Positions 1 to 9,886 of a DNA stretch of 64,000 bases are shown here, piece after piece. The notes under the pieces are model-generated. The model did no database searches. It was not told the DNA's origin and worked only from the letters and a program-made list of their open reading frames with translations. Source of the DNA: Pseudomonas neustonica (GTDB lineage: Bacteria; Pseudomonadota; Gammaproteobacteria; Pseudomonadales; Pseudomonadaceae); NCBI RefSeq assembly GCF_003797945.1, contig NZ_RKKU01000014.1, forward strand, positions 1 to 64,000, given 5' to 3'. The position numbers and the translations under genes were made by a program. Within the stretch, counting starts at the first letter, position 1; every line of letters begins with the position of its first letter.

Positions 1-125
1 GTGACCGGTGATTCCGGGATATCACCCAAAATCGGTCACGATAAAACGGAATGAGCGGTCACGTTAGCCCGGAACAGGCGGTCACGTTCAAACGGAATGG
101 GCGGTCACGATGGGCCGGAATATGC
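1..125. mobile_element. Terminal repeat array resembling the end of an IS21-family element
   Basis: The octamer CGGTCACG recurs at 33, 56, 79 and 102, an exact 23-bp period. The repeating unit is roughly an A/T-rich start, then CGGAAT, then GCGGTCACG. The array ends at about 125 with CCGGAATATGCA. Arrays of repeated transposase-binding sites at both ends are typical of IS21-family elements, and I recall this kind of GGTCACG/CCGGAAT unit from pseudomonad members. No transposase gene is in the window, so the body (istA/istB) would lie left of position 1 or be lost. Family assignment is inference; the periodic repeat is directly visible. Confidence 0.5.
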
Positions 126-301
126 AAAGGTAAGATCAACCATTTAATCCGCTTACCCATAACATCAAAGTCACCGTGGCCGCCACCAAGAACGGCCGCT
201 GTAAACTATTGGTGAATGCACCAAAAAACATCAAAGTACTACGTGAAGAAGTCGCAGCGCGCGATGCCATTGAAGCCAGGATCGATATCAGGCACGACTA
301 G
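126..301 (+). pseudogene. Truncated, frameshifted csrA/rsmA-like gene
   Basis: The frame 134-301 ends in a peptide containing NIKVTVAATKNGRCKLLV, then NAPKNIKVLREEV. This matches the second half of CsrA/RsmA (beta strands 3-5 with the NAPK/V..REE signature). A short stretch upstream in another frame (132-155) reads KINHLIR, like the KxxxSIxI part of CsrA, so a frameshift separates the halves. The initiator region (usually MLxLTR) is missing; its place is taken by the repeat array ending at about 125. The C-terminal tail after REEV is longer than usual. CsrA binds GGA motifs in mRNA leaders; this copy cannot make an intact protein. No start codon or ribosome binding site is seen. Confidence 0.6.
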
Positions 302-497
302 GTGGGGTCGCATCGGAGCGAATATGGACGAATCAGAACTTAATACATTCCGATTTGGTTGAAACCCTGCTCAAGCCTTAACGGTTGTTTAGTACCACTC
401 CAGGCGTACTATAAGGTGCGGTCGCAGGGTCTAGTCATCAGATAAATGCCTTTGAAATATGCTAAACGAACCCTTTCAGTATCAGATGAAGGTAGTA

Positions 498-626
498 CTA
501 ATCGCAGAAGGTGCACTTGTTCCAGGAACAGCCATTGGTTACCGGTAGAATTAGCGAATGCGCCTCACTGGGCGGCCGAAAGACGGGCTCGATATAGCTG
601 ACAGGAAAATCCTGTTCAGGGGGCAT
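498..626 (-). pseudogene. 5' fragment of a radical SAM protein gene
   Basis: Reading from ATG 626-624 gives 42 residues containing [20 protein letters not shown] and then [12 protein letters not shown]. This has the cysteine cluster C-x4-C-x2-C of a COG1032-like radical SAM family that binds a 4Fe-4S cluster at its N-terminus. The frame stops at 498-500 immediately after the cluster, and the following DNA in all frames does not continue the family (no barrel or C-terminal part). It is therefore a remnant of the first tenth of a gene. It lies with the csrA remnant in a decayed stretch next to the putative IS end, which suggests repeated rearrangement here. Confidence 0.65.
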
Positions 627-902
627 GGCGACACTCCACTGGTTACTAGCGGGCCTGGGCCCGACATTGAATGATTGCTAGGCAGGGGGGTTAAACCCAA
701 GACATCAGCTTGATCATAATCTCAATCAAACCGGAAAGCTTAAGCAAATAACATCAGAAAACCAATCCCCTGTACGGGTTTGGAATCTGTCGACCGCATC
801 ACATATAGTCCTCGCAGCGGCTGAACACATATGAATTATGTCTCACCACTTGGAAACAAGCTCAATAAAAATAACAGTCACTGCGCAACGGAAATAACAA
901 TA
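627..902. other. Non-coding stretch upstream of the esterase
   Basis: No convincing gene is visible between the radical SAM remnant and the esterase start; 303-497 is likewise empty apart from decayed sequence. One imperfect inverted repeat (arms 762-769 and 776-783, one mismatch, six-base loop) is present without a T-run. No clear -35/-10 pair for the esterase could be assigned. Confidence 0.4.
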
Positions 903-2558
903 ATGAAAAATATCACGCTCCCGCACAGACGCGGATTTCTGCTCAAACCCCTTGTCTCTGCCCTCCTCGCCATCAGCCTGGCGGGCTGCTTAAGTGGCGG
1001 TGGTGGCGGTAGCGATGACGCCCCGGCACAAGCCGCTGTCAGCGCTGTCAGCACCACTGAGGGTGACCTCAAAGGCATATCCATGAATGGTATGCGCGTA
1101 TTCCGTGGCATCCCCTACGCCCAACCACCGGTGGGTGAATTGCGCTTTGCGCCTCCAGAACCATTAGCGCAGCGCGATGAAACACTGCAGCTAAGCGCCG
1201 AGTTCGGTAGCAGCTGTGTGCAAGTAGACCTTGCTACCAGCAGCGTAGCGGGCAATGAGGACTGCCTTTACCTTAACGTCTACACACCTGAATCAGGCGA
1301 AGACTTGCCGGTGATGGTCTGGATTCATGGCGGCGCTTTTGTATTTGGTAACGGCGGCGGCGAGTACGATCCAACCAGGCTGGTAGCACAGGATGTGATA
1401 GTGGTAACCCTGAATTACCGTCTTGGCTTGCTGGGCTTTCTTGCGCACCCCAGCCTCGCATCGGACGGCGGCAACTTTGGTTTGATGGACCAGCAACAGG
1501 CACTACGCTGGATCAAAGCAAACATTGCTGCGTTTGGCGGCGATCCTGACAATGTTACGGTGTTTGGTGAGTCTGCCGGCGGCCACAGCGTAATGAGCCA
1601 TATCGTCTCCCCGCGCGCCAAAGCTGAAAATCTGTTCCAGCGTGCCATTGTGCAAAGCGGTTCCTATGCTCCCTTTCAATCCAGCAAAGCAGTCGCTCAA
1701 GCAGCCGGCCAGAACGTTGCAACCTCGCTGGGCTGCGGTAACAGTCAAACAGCGGAAAACTGTCTTCGCGACTTACCTGCCACCCAGTTCCTGACAGTCC
1801 AGGGCTCGCAGGTCATTCCGAATTCAGATGCGGCAACAGACTTGCTGCCCAGGACCATCCAGACAGCGCTGAACGATGGCGACTTCAATACTGATCTGGA
1901 CATCATGATTGGCAGCAATCAGGACGAAGGCACCCTGTTTGTCGCCCTGGATGAGCTGACCGAGGGAAGCTCGCTCGACGCCCTGGGAGAGGCTGAATAC
2001 CGTTCTCGCGTAGCCGACCTATTCGCTGGCTCAGGCCTGGATGCCGATCAAATAGCGACAGACTACCTAGGCTATACCCCAGTTGGTGCCAACCAGCTGT
2101 CTTTGGCACTATCAGCCATCTGGACTGACTCCAACTTTGCCTGCAACGCCTACGCACAAGCTGGCACCTTTTCTACCGCCAACATGAATACCTATCAGTA
2201 TTGGTTTCGTGATGAAGACGCGCCCTGGACACTGGTGCCTTCCGCCAGCTTTCCGTTGGGGGCTACGCATGCGAGTGAGATCCCTTATGTGCTCTACCCA
2301 GAGAGCCTGATGAGATCGCGTTACACCGGCACGGAAGTAGATGTGGACAGACTGGCTAGCCAGATGGTTGGCTATTGGAGCCAGTTTGCCAAAGACGGAG
2401 ACCCCAACAGTACCGACGGTGTTGACCCTAATTGGGCACAGGCATCAGGAGGGATAGTGAACACGCTGGATACTCCGACCACCGCTGACGGCTCGGTACT
2501 AAACTTCCTCGGCTATCATCGCTGCAGCTACTGGGCCAGCCCACCGCTGGATAACTAA
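903..2558 (+). CDS. Type-B carboxylesterase, lipoprotein
   Basis: The protein is an alpha/beta hydrolase of the carboxylesterase type B family (PF00135), which hydrolyses carboxylic esters. From the ATG at 903 it has 551 residues. A lipoprotein signal ends in the lipobox LAGC with Cys29, followed by a glycine-rich linker, so it should be lipid-anchored outside the inner membrane. The nucleophile elbow GESAGG places Ser224; Glu342 (SNQDEGT) and His456 (GATHASEIP) complete a standard Ser-Glu-His triad. The oxyanion-hole motif HGGAF is present. An in-frame ATG at 831 would add 24 residues before the signal and is less likely. No ribosome binding site is obvious for either start. Substrate is unknown. 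It sits alone on this strand, tail-to-tail with an exported amidohydrolase. Confidence 0.88.
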   Translation: MKNITLPHRRGFLLKPLVSALLAISLAGCLSGGGGGSDDAPAQAAVSAVSTTEGDLKGISMNGMRVFRGIPYAQPPVGELRFAPPEPLAQRDETLQLSAEFGSSCVQVDLATSSVAGNEDCLYLNVYTPESGEDLPVMVWIHGGAFVFGNGGGEYDPTRLVAQDVIVVTLNYRLGLLGFLAHPSLASDGGNFGLMDQQQALRWIKANIAAFGGDPDNVTVFGESAGGHSVMSHIVSPRAKAENLFQRAIVQSGSYAPFQSSKAVAQAAGQNVATSLGCGNSQTAENCLRDLPATQFLTVQGSQVIPNSDAATDLLPRTIQTALNDGDFNTDLDIMIGSNQDEGTLFVALDELTEGSSLDALGEAEYRSRVADLFAGSGLDADQIATDYLGYTPVGANQLSLALSAIWTDSNFACNAYAQAGTFSTANMNTYQYWFRDEDAPWTLVPSASFPLGATHASEIPYVLYPESLMRSRYTGTEVDVDRLASQMVGYWSQFAKDGDPNSTDGVDPNWAQASGGIVNTLDTPTTADGSVLNFLGYHRCSYWASPPLDN

Positions 2559-2589
2559 ACACGAAGTCTGATCACCTGCCACAGCTCGG

Positions 2590-3627
2590 CTACTCGACGG
2601 GCTGTGGCAGGTCTTCCTGCTCCTGCGGCAGCACCGCTAGAAAGTTATCCCGCGCTACCTTATGGGCAACATCCTCCGGCAAGGCATCAAGAAACACATC
2701 AAAGCCATGCATGTACTTGCTGACACTATCAAAGTGCCCTACTACGTCGGACCCCAACATAAAGCGATCGGGATAATCCTCGACCAACTGCACCCACTCC
2801 GGATTGGGATTACCCTCGCTATCAACCAGGTAGGGCTCGCGCACGGTCCAGGATAAATCGATATACAGGTTGGGATAAGCCTTGAGCATGCGCTGCAGCG
2901 TAGGCAGCAGGAACTCCAACTTGGTCTGGTGGCGATGGACTTCCATACTGGTCCCGGCATGCGCCCAAATAAAGCGCACTCGCGGGTGATTGCGCAGTGG
3001 TTCTTCTATTTCCTGCAGATAGAGCGGGTTGCGCTCACGCTGGGAGGTAATATTGCTGTGCACCATCACCGGCAGATCGTATTCCGCAGCCAGCGTATAG
3101 ACCCGATCCATAGCGTCGCTATTGGCCCGCGGTGGTTCGCCATGAATCAGTGCCGTCAGATCATCGTGTCGGGTGAAGACTTCACCAATGCCCTGCCAGA
3201 GCCCCGGATAAAGCGCCAACATACGCCGAATGTGGGCGTCGGAGTTTTTATCGTTTGGATTGAAACCTGACAGAAACGGATGGAACCGACTTTTTTGCTC
3301 GGTTGGCAAGTTTTGGTAGGCGTCGGCCACCAACAGGTCAGTGGCGCTAAACCAGTAGGCGCTGCCATCATCGCCAGCATAATAGCGCGGACGCTTGGGC
3401 TCGTTCTCACTCCACTTTTTAGCAACCGGAATACCAGAGAGCATCACGTGCTCCACGCCGCTTTCATCCATTTTGTCCAGCAACGCCTGCATACCTTCGG
3501 TTTCCTGGAAGAAATCGACGTAATGCAGGTGCGCGTCAGAGTAAACGTAATCGCGCGCGAGCAGCGGCATGGAAAGACAGCATGCCAGCAAACCGCAGGT
3601 AATACGTGAAGGGATCGATAAGATCAA
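2590..3627 (-). CDS. Exported amidohydrolase-family protein
   Basis: A TIM-barrel metal-dependent hydrolase of the amidohydrolase_2 type (PF04909), 345 residues. The N-terminus is a signal peptide (hydrophobic to about Ala24, likely cleaved before Arg25). An earlier LLAC sequence at 13-16 leaves a lipoprotein as a weak alternative. The first metal site is visible as DAHLHYVD (His33, His35), with later histidines in VMVHSN and FIWAHAG and an aspartate in LGSDVVGH. The start is TTG at 3627, chosen because AAAGGAG lies seven bases upstream and no ATG precedes the signal peptide. The reaction and substrate are not predictable; relatives hydrolyse lactones, esters or decarboxylate ring acids. The TetR gene lies 61 bp upstream on the same strand, and regulation by it is possible. 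Confidence 0.8.
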   Translation of the reverse strand: MILSIPSRITCGLLACCLSMPLLARDYVYSDAHLHYVDFFQETEGMQALLDKMDESGVEHVMLSGIPVAKKWSENEPKRPRYYAGDDGSAYWFSATDLLVADAYQNLPTEQKSRFHPFLSGFNPNDKNSDAHIRRMLALYPGLWQGIGEVFTRHDDLTALIHGEPPRANSDAMDRVYTLAAEYDLPVMVHSNITSQRERNPLYLQEIEEPLRNHPRVRFIWAHAGTSMEVHRHQTKLEFLLPTLQRMLKAYPNLYIDLSWTVREPYLVDSEGNPNPEWVQLVEDYPDRFMLGSDVVGHFDSVSKYMHGFDVFLDALPEDVAHKVARDNFLAVLPQEQEDLPQPVE

Positions 3628-3688
3628 AGGTCAGCTCCTTTATGGCCTGCCTCATAGACCACCCCACCTCTGCATGAGTTCAGTTAAC

Positions 3689-4351
3689 TCAAATTTCCGA
3701 TTGGGATGCTGAATCAGCGATCTCTGACTCCTTTTTGCGCTTGGAGCGATTACCCATGCGCACACCGATATCCATCAAGAACTGCATGTAGGCTTCCTGG
3801 TCCTTGATCACGTCTTTCCAGAAGGGTGAGTGATACATGGCCATGGCACCGTGTACCAGCGCCCACGCGGCGGAGTAATGAAAGTAGGCCGGCACATCTT
3901 CCAGCTTGCCATCGTCGATGCGGGTCTGAATAACACCCGTCAGGTGATTAAAGTTAGAACCACGAATGGCATGCAGCTCTTCGACCATGACAGGCAATTG
4001 ATTGGCCTTGACCACTTTCTCTTCGAGCCGGTCAAACAGGCGATAACGCTCCGGATCACTCATACGGAACGCAAAATATTCGCGCGACAAGGCTTCCTGA
4101 TTACGTTCGATATCCTTGGAATGCAGCAACTCTGCCAGATCACGCTCATAATCAAGCATCAGCCGCAGATAGATTTCCGCTTTGGATTTAAAGTGCTTGT
4201 AGATGGTCCCCTTACCGATCCCCACCTCGTCAGCGATCATCTCAACCGTGACACTGTCTTCCCCCTGCTCCAGAAACAGACGCAAGGCGCTATCCAGGAT
4301 TTCCTGCTCCCGACGACGAAACTCGCGGACTTTACGTGATTCTTTCTGCAT
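3689..4351 (-). CDS. TetR-family transcriptional regulator
   Basis: 220 residues with the N-terminal TetR helix-turn-helix at about residues 15-60 (recognition segment EVGIGKGTIYKHF), followed by an all-helical ligand domain. The C-terminus is a charged tail rich in Lys, Glu and Ser. It is a DNA-binding, probably ligand-released repressor in the cytoplasm. The gene is read away from the class-V PLP enzyme gene (256 bp between the starts) and towards the amidohydrolase gene, so either neighbour, or itself, could be its target. I could not find a clean palindromic operator in the 256 bp. The ligand is unknown. Confidence 0.85.
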   Translation of the reverse strand: MQKESRKVREFRRREQEILDSALRLFLEQGEDSVTVEMIADEVGIGKGTIYKHFKSKAEIYLRLMLDYERDLAELLHSKDIERNQEALSREYFAFRMSDPERYRLFDRLEEKVVKANQLPVMVEELHAIRGSNFNHLTGVIQTRIDDGKLEDVPAYFHYSAAWALVHGAMAMYHSPFWKDVIKDQEAYMQFLMDIGVRMGNRSKRKKESEIADSASQSEI

Positions 4352-4607
4352 TGAGGCACCTGACAGTAAAACTAAAAGTGTTGCCCATTATGCCAAGCCG
4401 ATGACCAGATGCCCATATTTGATTAAAAGCTGACTAATGGGTTCGCAGGCGTCGCAATTTGTCTGAAGATAGGCAGATATTGCATGCCTGCGTTGTACCG
4501 GTATCACTAGGGAAAATGTAGACGTCACTATTTTTTCCGCCAGATAGGCAAGTCACCGTGGCCTGCTTAAAACACAAGCACTATGCTGACTGCCAAAGGA
4601 GGACAGC

Positions 4608-5774
4608 ATGACAACACCCTATGACTGGCAACACGAATTCCCGCTTGATCCTGACATCTGCTACCTGAACCATGCCGCAGTCGCTCCCTGGCCAAAGCGC
4701 GCAGCCGACGCCGTCAGCCGCTTCGCTCAGGAAAACGCGCGTCAGGGCGCACGCGACTATCCGCGCTGGGCCAAACAGGAAACACACCTGCGCCAACAGC
4801 TAAAGCAGCTGGTCAATGCGCCCTCTGTGGATGACATAGCGCTGGTCAAGAACACCTCGGAGGCGCTTTCCTTCGTTGCGCAAGGCATTAACTGGCAAGC
4901 CGGCGACGAGATAATCACCAGTGATCAGGAGTTTCCTTCCAACCGCATTCCCTGGGAGGCTTTGAGTTCACGCGGCGTTAACGTGCGTCAGATATCACTG
5001 CAGGGTGACGATCCCGAGCAGGCGCTCATCGATGCTATGAATGAGAATACGCGACTGCTGACGATCAGCTCGGTGCAATACGCCAGCGGCTTGCGGATGG
5101 ACCTGAAGCGGCTGGGCGCCGCCTGCCGCACCCGAAAAATACTGTTTTGCGTGGATGCTATTCAAACCATCGGCGCCCTGCCCTTTGATGTGCAAAGCAT
5201 AGACTGTGACTTTGCCATGGCAGACGGCCACAAGTGGCTGCTGGGCCCTGAAGGCCTGGGCGTTTTTTATTGCCGAGAATCCGTTCGCGACCAGTTGCAG
5301 CTGACCCAGCACGGTTGGCATATGGTCGAGGCCATGGGTAACTACGATCTAAAGCAATGGCAGCCCGCCAGCTCGGCGCGGCGTTTTGAGGCGGGTAGTC
5401 CAAACACCCTCGCTCAGCACGCGCTGTCAGCAAGCCTTGAACTGCTGCTGGACACAGGAATGGACAGGGTCGGCGCACTGCTCCAGCAGCGCGTGGCCTA
5501 TCTGATAACGGCCCTTCAGCAGACTCCCGGCGTTCGCCTGCTCAGTCCAGAAGCACCCGAGCGGCGTGCAGGGATAGTGACCTTTGCCATTGAGGGTGTT
5601 GATCACCCGCGCTTGCACCGCGAACTGATGCAATCGGGGATCATTTGCGCCCAGCGTGGCGGCGGGATTCGCTGGTCACCCCACTTTTACACGACCGAAG
5701 ACACCCTGGATCAAGCCGTGAGCCAACTGCAATTGCTAATCAGCCAACAAGGGGATAACAGCGGTTCACGATAA
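4608..5774 (+). CDS. Class-V aminotransferase-fold PLP enzyme (cysteine-desulfurase-like)
   Basis: 388 residues of fold-type I, class V (PF00266). The PLP-binding lysine is Lys209 in the motif DGHKWLLGPEG. The upstream aspartate/glutamine motif FCVDAIQTIG and the N-terminal YLNHAAVAPWP are typical. Near the C-terminus, IICAQRGGGIRWSPHF resembles the segment that carries the catalytic cysteine in SufS/CsdA-type enzymes. Whether it is a true desulfurase, an isopenicillin-N epimerase-like enzyme or an aminotransferase cannot be decided from sequence. The start ATG has AGGAGG seven bases upstream. It stands alone, without Fe-S assembly genes nearby, which argues against a dedicated isc/suf role. 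The RgsA-like RNA and its terminator follow. Confidence 0.82.
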   Translation: MTTPYDWQHEFPLDPDICYLNHAAVAPWPKRAADAVSRFAQENARQGARDYPRWAKQETHLRQQLKQLVNAPSVDDIALVKNTSEALSFVAQGINWQAGDEIITSDQEFPSNRIPWEALSSRGVNVRQISLQGDDPEQALIDAMNENTRLLTISSVQYASGLRMDLKRLGAACRTRKILFCVDAIQTIGALPFDVQSIDCDFAMADGHKWLLGPEGLGVFYCRESVRDQLQLTQHGWHMVEAMGNYDLKQWQPASSARRFEAGSPNTLAQHALSASLELLLDTGMDRVGALLQQRVAYLITALQQTPGVRLLSPEAPERRAGIVTFAIEGVDHPRLHRELMQSGIICAQRGGGIRWSPHFYTTEDTLDQAVSQLQLLISQQGDNSGSR

Positions 5775-5844
5775 AGCGGGGCGTACGTATTCCAAATCAG
5801 TTTATAAAAAAACGAGGGGATACTGGAAAGCCGGGGGATTTAAA

Positions 5845-5854
5845 CAATACTCAA
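5845..5854 (+). promoter_or_regulatory. Possible sigma-S -10 element for the RgsA-like RNA
   Basis: CAATACTCAA matches the extended sigma-S -10 consensus CTATACTTAA at eight of ten positions and has no good -35, as is common for RpoS promoters. A start about 6-8 bases downstream would give an RNA of about 112-115 nt ending at the terminator, close to the about 120 nt I recall for RgsA of P. aeruginosa, which is RpoS dependent. Confidence 0.4.
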
Positions 5855-5857
5855 ACT

Positions 5858-5971
5858 ATCAGATACGGCATTCCCCCAAGTGCCTGTCTGAGCTGACAGG
5901 TTAGCTCCTGTCTCAGTATCACTCCTAATGGTCTTAACCCGAATTCTTCCCCCAGAATTCGGGTTTTTTTT
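5858..5971 (+). ncRNA. rgsA: RgsA (P16)-like small regulatory RNA
   Basis: The region between the PLP enzyme gene and convergent tatD holds no ORF but is strongly structured and ends in a textbook terminator. In P. aeruginosa the Hfq-binding, RpoS-controlled RNA RgsA (PA2958.1, also called P16) lies next to tatD (PA2959). The location, size and sigma-S-like promoter all fit. Two hairpins compete: CCTGTC (5883-5888) with GACAGG (5895-5900), or that GACAGG with the second CCTGTC (5907-5912). The unpaired stretch 5913-5937 contains TCACTCCTA, complementary to the acpP ribosome binding site in this window. An alternative longer transcript from the TATAAA at 5803 would fold GATACTG (5819-5825) onto CAGTATC (5914-5920). 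Identity rests on synteny from memory; no covariance search was possible. Confidence 0.62.
5938..5971 (+). terminator. Rho-independent terminator of the RgsA-like RNA
   Basis: A perfect 9-bp stem (CCCGAATTC, 5938-5946, with GAATTCGGG, 5955-5963), an eight-base loop and eight T residues. It works only in the plus direction, so it ends the small RNA and any read-through from the PLP enzyme gene, not tatD. Confidence 0.92.
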
Positions 5972-6008
5972 ATGCTTTGGAAGCAACAAGTCCCTGAGAG
6001 GAGTACTT

Positions 6009-6788
6009 TTAGACAGTAGTGAGCGGAAACAGACGATGAAAGTTATCGCCCGTTTGCTGCCACAGCGTATCGACAGACACCCCGCGCAGCTCAGCCAAAA
6101 AAGCAGCCACTTCACAAACGAACTGAGGCTCATTTGGCTTGCCACGATGCGGAATCGGCGCCAGATAAGGCGAGTCGGTTTCGACCAGCAGACGGTCGGC
6201 TGGCACCTGTCGAGCCACGTCGCGCAAGGCTTCCGCATTACGGAAGGTCACAATGCCCGACAACGAAATGTAGTAACCCATATCCAGGGCCGCACGGGCC
6301 ATGTCCCAATCTTCAGTAAAACAGTGCAATACGCCGGCATTCGGCAGATCGGCTTCACGCAAGAGGGTCAGCGTATCCGCACGGGCAGCGCGGGTATGAA
6401 TGACAACGGGCTTACCCGTAACCTTCGCCGCCTGCAGATGGACGGCAAACGACGCCTGCTGTTGCTCGGCCAACTCAGGCTCATAGTGGTAGTCCAACCC
6501 AGTCTCACCAATGGCCACGGTACGCGGATGGTCCAGCGCGGTCAGCAACCAGTCAAGATCGGTTTGGGTGCTGTCTTTTAGATCCAGCGGGTGCACACCC
6601 ACACTGCAGAACACATCCGCATGCTGATCTGCCAGCGCCTGGACTACAGGCGCGTTGGTTGCATCCACGCCAATGCACAGGAACTTGCGTACGCCACGCG
6701 TGCGGGCGGCGTCCAGCGCAGCTTCGAGCGAGCCGTTATAGGGTGTGAGATCGAGTCGGTCTAGATGGCAATGCGAGTCAATGAGCAT
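6009..6788 (-). CDS. tatD: TatD-family metal-dependent deoxyribonuclease/hydrolase
   Basis: 259 residues, the normal length for the family (PF01026). The TIM-barrel metal ligands begin with DSHCHLDRL at residues 4-12. GETGLDYHY, PVVIHTRAA, GVLHCFTED and VETDSPYLAP follow in the usual order. TatD-type proteins hydrolyse DNA 3' ends or D-aminoacyl-like substrates in the cytoplasm; the exact role of this paralogue (the YcfH type beside holB/tmk) is not settled. It starts 3 bp after the stop of pilZ and is the last gene of the holB-pilZ-tatD string. This order is conserved in pseudomonads. Confidence 0.93.
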   Translation of the reverse strand: MLIDSHCHLDRLDLTPYNGSLEAALDAARTRGVRKFLCIGVDATNAPVVQALADQHADVFCSVGVHPLDLKDSTQTDLDWLLTALDHPRTVAIGETGLDYHYEPELAEQQQASFAVHLQAAKVTGKPVVIHTRAARADTLTLLREADLPNAGVLHCFTEDWDMARAALDMGYYISLSGIVTFRNAEALRDVARQVPADRLLVETDSPYLAPIPHRGKPNEPQFVCEVAAFLAELRGVSVDTLWQQTGDNFHRLFPLTTV

Positions 6789-6791
6789 GGA

Positions 6792-7148
6792 TTACATAGT
6801 GTGGGTAGGTCGGTCGGATTTGAGTGCGCCGGCAAGATAGGTTTCGATCTTGCTGCGCGCGGTGTTGTCCTGGTCACTGAACTGCACGCCAATACCGGCA
6901 GCACGGTTGCCCTGCGCGCCCTTGGGGGTGACCCAGATAACCTTGCCGGCGACCGGAATCTTCTCCGGTTCTTCCATCAGGTTAAGCAGCATGAAGACCT
7001 CATCACCCAGGCGATAGTTCTTGTTGGTCGGAATGAACAGACCGCCATGCTTTACAAATGGCATGTAAGCCGCATACAGCACCGACTTGTCCTTGATGGT
7101 CAAAGACAATATGCCGTTGCGCGGGCCTGGTGCCTTGGGATTGTTCAT
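6792..7148 (-). CDS. pilZ: Type 4 fimbrial biogenesis protein PilZ
   Basis: 118 residues, a single PilZ domain. This is the founding PilZ, needed for type IV pilus assembly with PilF/FimX. Like other true PilZ proteins it lacks the N-terminal RxxxR motif for cyclic-di-GMP; where DxSxxG would be, it has VKHGGLFIPT. The position between holB and tatD is diagnostic for the pseudomonad gene. The ATG at 7148 has AAGGAA upstream. It acts through protein contacts in the cytoplasm. Confidence 0.93.
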   Translation of the reverse strand: MNNPKAPGPRNGILSLTIKDKSVLYAAYMPFVKHGGLFIPTNKNYRLGDEVFMLLNLMEEPEKIPVAGKVIWVTPKGAQGNRAAGIGVQFSDQDNTARSKIETYLAGALKSDRPTHTM

Positions 7149-7186
7149 CGCTCTTTCCTTGTTAAAAGCGTATTACCACTATCAGG

Positions 7187-9882
<2,696 letters not shown>

Positions 9883-9886
<4 letters not shown>

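Noticed and set aside
831-902. Earlier ATG for the esterase
   Set aside because: Would place 24 extra residues before an otherwise perfect lipoprotein signal; no ribosome binding site.
5928-6581. 217-codon frame over tatD and the RgsA-like terminator
   Set aside because: It runs through the terminator hairpin and is antisense to a conserved gene.
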